11,027 nt of DNA from the NCBI GenBank assembly GCA_023416895.1, contig JAEZGQ010000212.1, positions 1-11,027 of the forward strand. The letters are read 5' to 3'. The stretch comes from Bacillota bacterium (lineage in GTDB: Bacteria > Bacillota > Clostridia > Christensenellales > CAG-138). The translations under genes were made by a program, and so were the position numbers. The notes under the pieces were generated by a model, which worked only from the letters and a program-made list of their open reading frames with translations, did no database searches and was not told the origin of the DNA. This document shows, in pieces, positions 7,591-11,027 of this stretch; position 1 is the first letter of the stretch, and the number at the start of each line of letters is the position of its first letter.

Positions 7591-7757
7591 TGCAGATTCA
7601 TTCCTCCTTCAGTTTTTGGGGAAACTAAAAATAGAATTTTCTTTATCAATTTCAATCGGGGTCAGCTTTGCATCGGATAATTTTCCGCGGGAGAGGCCCG
7701 CGCTGCGGATGAGAAATTTAGATTGTCCGCAAAATTGGATTTCGTATCATTGGATAC
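7591..7757 (-). promoter_or_regulatory. Structured 5' leader of the transport/catabolic operon
   Basis: About 160 nt separate the predicted transcription start from the binding-protein gene. Read on the minus strand, the leader can form TGCGGA/TCCGCA (7731-7726 with 7709-7704), then CGCGGG/CCCGCG (7702-7697 with 7691-7686). A third stem, CGGA/TCCG (7687-7684 with 7677-7674), overlaps the second by two bases. An AGTTT/AAACT hairpin (7626-7611) ends just before the AAGGAGG site at 7609-7603. I do not recognise a known riboswitch class. The rest of the 7591-7996 gap holds the two divergent promoters. Confidence 0.4.
7744..7757. promoter_or_regulatory. Candidate operator: inverted repeat GTATC-N4-GATAC
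   Basis: The inverted repeat GTATCATTGGATAC lies immediately downstream of the -10 box and over the expected start of transcription, a classic position for a repressor site. The matching half-sites are 5 bp with a 4-bp spacer. The regulator is not encoded in this window. Confidence 0.45.
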
Positions 7758-7786
7758 AATATACCATTATCCCTTTTCACTGTCAA
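7758..7786 (-). promoter_or_regulatory. Sigma-A type promoter for the seven-gene operon
   Basis: On the minus strand a perfect -35 box TTGACA (7786-7781) is followed after 17 bp by TATATT (7763-7758), close to the TATAAT consensus. Transcription would start near 7751 and read into the binding-protein gene. It is the best promoter-like sequence I found in the window. Confidence 0.8.
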
Positions 7787-7875
7787 GCCAAAACGTTCCA
7801 GCCTGCGCTGATTTTTTATAACAGGTACGCCGCAAAAGCACTGTTTTTGTTTCAGCTCTAGATGTCAAACCACCG

Positions 7876-7881
7876 TATAAT
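7876..7881 (+). promoter_or_regulatory. Candidate -10 box for the serpin gene
   Basis: A perfect TATAAT lies 116 nt before the serpin ATG. No good -35 box is present at 16-18 bp; TTCAGC at 7851-7856 would need a 19-bp spacer. The promoter may be weak or activator-dependent. Confidence 0.4.
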
Positions 7882-7943
7882 ACAGCGACATGGCAAACTC
7901 AAAGAAACCTTTTGTAGGTAGCTTTTAAATAGGAACATTTTTG

Positions 7944-7969
7944 CATTTGTCCTCGTTTTTTAACAAATG
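7944..7969 (+). promoter_or_regulatory. Inverted repeat CATTTGT/ACAAATG in the serpin leader
   Basis: A perfect 7-bp inverted repeat with a 12-nt spacer ends 13 nt before the serpin ribosome-binding site (AAGGAG, about 7984-7989). It could be an mRNA hairpin affecting translation or an operator downstream of the promoter. Position and symmetry are seen; the role is unknown. Confidence 0.3.
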
Positions 7970-7996
7970 GCTAATATGTCTGGAAGGAGTTTTTAT

Positions 7997-9253
7997 ATGA
8001 AAAAACGTGTAACAGCCCTTACGCTCTGCTTCCTAATCGCGCTATCGACGCTCATTTCAGGTTGCGCCGCCACAAACGCCGAAAATCTTATGTCCGGAAT
8101 TACACCCAACGCAGTTTTCGAACAAGTAGACCTTAACGGTGCGGGCCGGACAGCTACAGCAGACTTTGCCGTTAAGCTACTGCAAACGAACGTGAGGGAA
8201 AACGACGGTAAAAACACGCTACTCTCCCCGCTTTCGGTACTCCTCGCTCTCGGCATGACCGCAAACGGAGCCAAAGGAGAAACGCTCTCGCAGATGGAAA
8301 GCGTTCTCGGCCTTCCGGCAGAAGATCTAAACGCATTTCTAAAGGCCTATACCGCGTCACTACCCTCGGACAAAAAGTACAGACTGCACATCGCCAACTC
8401 CATATGGCTTCGTAACGACGATAACTTCCATGCCGAGCGGGACTTTCTTCAAACCAGCGCGGACTTTTACGATGCAGGCCTTTACGGTGCTCCGTTTGAC
8501 GCTTCAACGCTCAAGGACATCAACCGCTGGGTCAACGAAAATACGGACGGAATGATCAAGAAAATTCTCGATGAAATTCCCGAGGCCGCGGTCATGTATC
8601 TGATCAACGCACTCGCTTTTGACGCCGAGTGGCAGACCGTCTATACAGAGGACCAAGTACGCGAGCAAACCTTTACAACAGAAGGCGGAAGTGTGCGTAG
8701 AGCCGAACTGATGTATTCATCCGAGCGCAGTTACCTTGAGGATGAAAATGCCTCGGGCGTAATCAAATATTATGCCGATGGAAACTATGCCTTTGCGGCG
8801 CTGCTACCGAACGAGGGCGTATCCATCGTCGATTATACCGCCTCGCTTACGGGGGAAAAGCTTTTATCCATCCTCAGTCAGACGCAAAGTACGGAGGTCG
8901 TCACCGCAATCCCAAAATTCGAATGCGAATACTCCGTGGAACTAAGCGATGCCCTAAAGGGCATGGGCATGCTGTACGCCTTTGACGCAGGCGCCGCAGA
9001 CTTTTCCGGCATCGGCACTTCAACCGAGGGGCCGCTATTCATCAGCCGCGTGCTGCATAAGACCTTCATCGCCGTGGATGAGCGCGGTACCCGCGCAGGT
9101 GCCGCAACCGCCGTGGAAATGCTGACCGGCTCGGCTGAGCCACAGGAAGAGCCTAAAACCGTCATCCTCGACCGGCCATTTGTATACATGCTCATCGACT
9201 GTGAAACGAACCTGCCTTTTTTCATCGGCACACTGATGGACATCGGCGGCTAG
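7997..9253 (+). CDS. Serpin-family protease inhibitor, surface lipoprotein
   Basis: This 418-residue protein combines a lipoprotein signal (lipobox ISGC, Cys23) with a full serpin domain (about 55-418). Serpin landmarks are NTLLSPLSVLLALGMTANGAKGET (73-96, given as a landmark only by its ends NTLLSPLS and GAKGET), ANSIWLRND (133-141) and INALAFDAEW (203-212). Others are IPKFECEY (305-312), the hinge ERGTRAGAAT (362-371) and DRPFVYMLID (392-401). The hinge has Gly and Thr at P15 and P14 and small residues at P12-P9, as in inhibitory serpins. It should trap serine (or cysteine) proteases outside the cell by cleavage and loop insertion. The reactive loop seems about 5 residues longer than in alpha-1-antitrypsin, so the scissile bond is uncertain. 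The ATG at 7997 follows AAGGAGT by 6 nt; an upstream in-frame ATG at 7967 lacks such a site and would bury the signal peptide. The gene is monocistronic and divergent from the sugar operon. Confidence 0.95.
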   Translation: MKKRVTALTLCFLIALSTLISGCAATNAENLMSGITPNAVFEQVDLNGAGRTATADFAVKLLQTNVRENDGKNTLLSPLSVLLALGMTANGAKGETLSQMESVLGLPAEDLNAFLKAYTASLPSDKKYRLHIANSIWLRNDDNFHAERDFLQTSADFYDAGLYGAPFDASTLKDINRWVNENTDGMIKKILDEIPEAAVMYLINALAFDAEWQTVYTEDQVREQTFTTEGGSVRRAELMYSSERSYLEDENASGVIKYYADGNYAFAALLPNEGVSIVDYTASLTGEKLLSILSQTQSTEVVTAIPKFECEYSVELSDALKGMGMLYAFDAGAADFSGIGTSTEGPLFISRVLHKTFIAVDERGTRAGAATAVEMLTGSAEPQEEPKTVILDRPFVYMLIDCETNLPFFIGTLMDIGG

Positions 9254-9272
9254 ACCGGCACGAAACCGGCAA

Positions 9273-9328
9273 GCAGCCCGCGTGGGCTTTCGCATGAGCC
9301 TCTCACCCTCGACCGGCGGGCGGGCTGC
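9273..9328 (+). other. Nested stem structure in the serpin 3' region
   Basis: A perfect 9-bp stem GCAGCCCGC/GCGGGCTGC (9273-9281 with 9320-9328) encloses a smaller hairpin, GTG-GGCT (9282-9288) against AGCC-TCT-CAC (9297-9306, three-base bulge). The stem starts 19 nt after the serpin stop. The following bases (GTTTGCCTTTG) are only weakly U-rich, so it may be a poor terminator or a 3'-UTR stabiliser. Confidence 0.4.
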
Positions 9329-9366
9329 CGCGTTTGCCTTTGTGTGCATATTCCTTTGTGCGTGGC

Positions 9367-9399
9367 AGGGGCGCAAAGCCGTTTTGCGTGTACGCCCCT
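9367..9399. other. Hairpin in convergent intergenic region
   Basis: AGGGGCG/CGCCCCT (9367-9373 with 9393-9399) is a perfect 7-bp inverted repeat, with a smaller CAAA/TTTG pairing in its 19-nt loop. There is no U-run on either side, so the function is unclear. Confidence 0.35.
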
Positions 9400-9483
9400 T
9401 ACCGGAAGCAGCTTGATGCATGGGTTGATGCACACCGGCATAACCGGCGATTGGTTTGCCGCAGCACACATAATAATTAAGGA

Positions 9484-9510
9484 GAACCCACCGGTCAAGC
9501 CGGTGGGTTC
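9484..9510. terminator. Probable bidirectional terminator between serpin and SIMPL genes
   Basis: An 11-bp perfect stem GAACCCACCGG/CCGGTGGGTTC has a 5-nt loop. On the plus strand it is followed by CATTGTTTTATAT; on the minus strand by TCTCCTTAATTATTAT. It lies 34 nt beyond the stop of the minus-strand SIMPL gene and would end both convergent transcripts. The T-runs are moderate. Confidence 0.7.
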
Positions 9511-9544
9511 CATTGTTTTATATATGGAGGGCAGCGGCAGCGCC

Positions 9545-10342
9545 TCAGCCCTGTGCGGTGGTGATCTCATATTCCGCGCTGATGGTGGCGGTTACAACAA
9601 TCTCACCGGCCGAAACGGGTACCGGGCTAGCAGCATCCTCGGCTACCGCTAGCATTTCCGAACGCGCCTCCACAGGGGTGCTCGAGTAGCTCTGCTCGCT
9701 TACGCTCACAGGAATGCTCACAAGCGTAGCACCTGCGGCATCGGCAAGCGCCTGTGCCTTGGCGGCCGCGTCCGAAAGGGCGGCGGCAAGCGCCTGACGG
9801 TAAGCCTCGGTGGTATCTTCGATGCTAAAGGTGATACCGTTGGTTCCGGTTGCGCCTGCAGCCACGGCGTCGGAGATGATCTTGCCAAGCGTATCAAGTG
9901 CATGTACCTTCACGGTAATGCTGTTGTTCATAGAATACCCTACCACCACAGCGGGTGACTTATCGTAGTTGTACACCTCGGAAAGGTTCACATACGAGGT
10001 CGTAATATCCTTGTCTTCCACCCCGTTTGCCTTTACGGATTCGAGCACGGCCGCCATGAGCGCGTTGTTTTTATCCTGCGCCTCGGTTGCGGTTTCGGCA
10101 GTGGTGGAAACGCTCAACTGCACGGTGGCAAGATCGGGTTCGAGCGTTATCTTGCCGGAGCCGTTTACGGTGACGATGTTCTTTTCCGCTTCTGCGGGCT
10201 GGTTGATGACCACATTGGGTACGACGGTCTGCGTGTTTGGATCCGTACTCGGCTGGAGATCGGCCTTGCAGGCGGTTGCGCCTACGATAAGCGCCAGCGC
10301 CAGCGCGATTACGGCAATAACCCTTTTATAATTGGTTTTCAT
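9545..10342 (-). CDS. SIMPL (DUF541, YggE-like) domain lipoprotein
   Basis: This 265-residue protein has a lipoprotein signal (MKTNYKR, hydrophobic core, lipobox ATAC with Cys25) and a Thr/Pro-rich linker. The SIMPL domain begins near 54 with NIVTVNGSGKITLEPDLATV. Typical segments follow: NNALMAAVLESVKANGVEDKD (as landmark: NNALMAAV and GVEDKDITTS), VGYSMNNSITVKV, and a C-terminal Ala-rich helix followed by ISAEYEI. SIMPL proteins are envelope proteins of uncertain activity, linked to oxidative stress in E. coli YggE and found as oligomeric rings in some species. The ATG at 10342 has GGAGG 9 nt upstream; the longer frame to 10417 would lie inside the DUF4349 gene and bury the signal peptide. 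It overlaps the end of the DUF4349 gene by 17 bp, which suggests coupled expression. Confidence 0.92.
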   Translation of the reverse strand: MKTNYKRVIAVIALALALIVGATACKADLQPSTDPNTQTVVPNVVINQPAEAEKNIVTVNGSGKITLEPDLATVQLSVSTTAETATEAQDKNNALMAAVLESVKANGVEDKDITTSYVNLSEVYNYDKSPAVVVGYSMNNSITVKVHALDTLGKIISDAVAAGATGTNGITFSIEDTTEAYRQALAAALSDAAAKAQALADAAGATLVSIPVSVSEQSYSSTPVEARSEMLAVAEDAASPVPVSAGEIVVTATISAEYEITTAQG

Positions 10343-11027
10343 TTGTAGAGTCCTCCTTTTTGTTTCCGGATTCCCGGATTTGCTTTTCTTTGCGTTTTTT
10401 CGATGCGCGCACCCCAAGAAGAATCACCACCACAATAGCGCCAAGCACCACAAGCACCGGCAGTGCGCTTACAAGGAGTACGAACAGATTCACAAAAAAG
10501 GTTCCCACGCCGTAAAGCGTGTCGGTAAAGCCGCGGTCAATGCGCTCCCATACGGTTTGCTGCGCGGCAGGTCCTTGGTTGAGCTGAAGCTCTTGGATCG
10601 TGATAGCCACCGTTGCGTAGCTGATGAGCCCGTCGTAGCGGCGAAGCTCAGTTGTGAGCTGCTCAATTTGTAGCGTTACATTTGAAATTTCGTTTTCGAG
10701 CGCGATGATATCCGCAAGGTTATCGGTTGTAACAAGGATGCTCTTAAGCCGGTCAAGCTGCGTGCGCAGCACCGAAAGGCGCGTATCGAGGTCGAAGTAT
10801 GCCTCCGTAACATCCTGCGCGTTTTCGTTGGAGGAGATCAGCGAGCCGTAGGTTTGAACCCCTTCCACAAAACCGTCTGCCTTCTCGGCGGGCACACGAA
10901 CCGTCAAATATGCGTAACGGCCGGGGTCGCTGTATACCTCGGGCTTGCGGCCGTTAACGCTGGAGCTTTCCACATACCCACCAAGGTCGGAAACGCTTTT
11001 TACTATGCCGTCAAGGTCGCTGTCGAA
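10326..11027 (-). CDS. DUF4349 membrane protein, N-terminal part cut off by the right edge
   Basis: The 233 C-terminal residues are visible and the frame stays open to the window edge, so the start (probably with a signal peptide) is missing. Visible features are GGYVESSSVNG (16-26), YAYLTVRVPAEKADGFVEGV (38-57), then SSNENAQDVTEAYFDLDTRL (65-84), all typical of DUF4349. A coiled-coil-like region (about 78-130) follows, with ALENEISNVTLQIEQL. One strongly hydrophobic segment (about 176-206) comes next, then a basic tail (RASKKRKEK). The topology suggests an extracytoplasmic domain anchored by a C-terminal membrane helix. Function is unknown; in Bacillota it is a common envelope protein. It precedes and overlaps the SIMPL gene, so both probably share one transcript. 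Confidence 0.9.
   Translation of the reverse strand, partial: FDSDLDGIVKSVSDLGGYVESSSVNGRKPEVYSDPGRYAYLTVRVPAEKADGFVEGVQTYGSLISSNENAQDVTEAYFDLDTRLSVLRTQLDRLKSILVTTDNLADIIALENEISNVTLQIEQLTTELRRYDGLISYATVAITIQELQLNQGPAAQQTVWERIDRGFTDTLYGVGTFFVNLFVLLVSALPVLVVLGAIVVVILLGVRASKKRKEKQIRESGNKKEDSTNENQL

Larger units (their letters stand above)
9254..9544. other. Convergent intergenic region, GC-rich and hairpin-rich, no gene seen
   Basis: No credible gene lies between the serpin stop and the SIMPL gene stop. The stretch carries three inverted repeats (9273-9328, 9367-9399, 9484-9510). ACCGG occurs seven times (9254, 9265, 9312, 9401, 9434, 9443, 9490), five of them as ACCGGC. TTGATGCA occurs twice with a 12-bp period (9413 and 9425). 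Confidence 0.6.

Noticed and set aside
7591..7602. Tiny leader frame (ATG AAT CTG CAA TGA) overlapping the binding-protein start
   Set aside because: Only four codons, and its ATG is about one base from the ribosome-binding site, too close to be used well.
7787..7800. Possible CcpA (cre) or LacI-type site around AACGTT just upstream of the -35 box
   Set aside because: Only the central AACGTT is symmetric; the flanks do not fit the cre consensus without a gap.

Overview
The window looks like chromosomal DNA of a GC-rich member of the Bacillota (Clostridia-like). The reasons are strong GGAGG ribosome-binding sites, a TTGACA/TATATT promoter, binding proteins anchored as lipoproteins, and DUF4349 and SIMPL envelope lipoproteins. 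No rRNA, tRNA, insertion sequence, phage gene or CRISPR array was seen. The genus cannot be fixed from this window.

Left and centre (about 1-7790, minus strand): seven genes form one head-to-tail operon, read from right to left. In transcription order they are a sugar-binding lipoprotein (7590-6421), a two-domain sugar ABC ATPase (6318-4807), two RbsC-type permeases (4810-3860 and 3850-2885), a metallo-beta-lactamase-fold hydrolase resembling lactonases (2836-2027), a Tm-1-like/UPF0261 protein (2008-770) and a RuBisCO-like protein (757 to beyond the left edge). The spacings run from a 4-bp overlap to 102 bp. A good promoter sits at 7758-7786, with an inverted repeat over the expected transcription start. 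A perfect 15-bp stem-loop separates the binding-protein gene from the ATPase gene.

The transporter would import a sugar or sugar acid (ligand unknown) and the three enzymes would degrade it. RuBisCO-like proteins are known to act on phosphorylated oxo-sugar acids in D-apiose/isoapionate catabolism, so a related or new sugar-acid pathway is the leading hypothesis. No recognised sugar kinase, dehydrogenase or regulator is in view, and the operon continues off the left edge.

Centre right (about 7790-9510, plus strand): a divergent gene encodes a surface-anchored serpin lipoprotein. It is followed by a 291-bp convergent intergenic region with several hairpins, ending in a stem that could terminate transcription from both sides.

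Right (9545 to the edge, minus strand): a SIMPL/DUF541 (YggE-like) lipoprotein and, overlapping it by 17 bp, the C-terminal part of a DUF4349 membrane protein. Together they form a small cell-envelope operon whose start lies outside the window.
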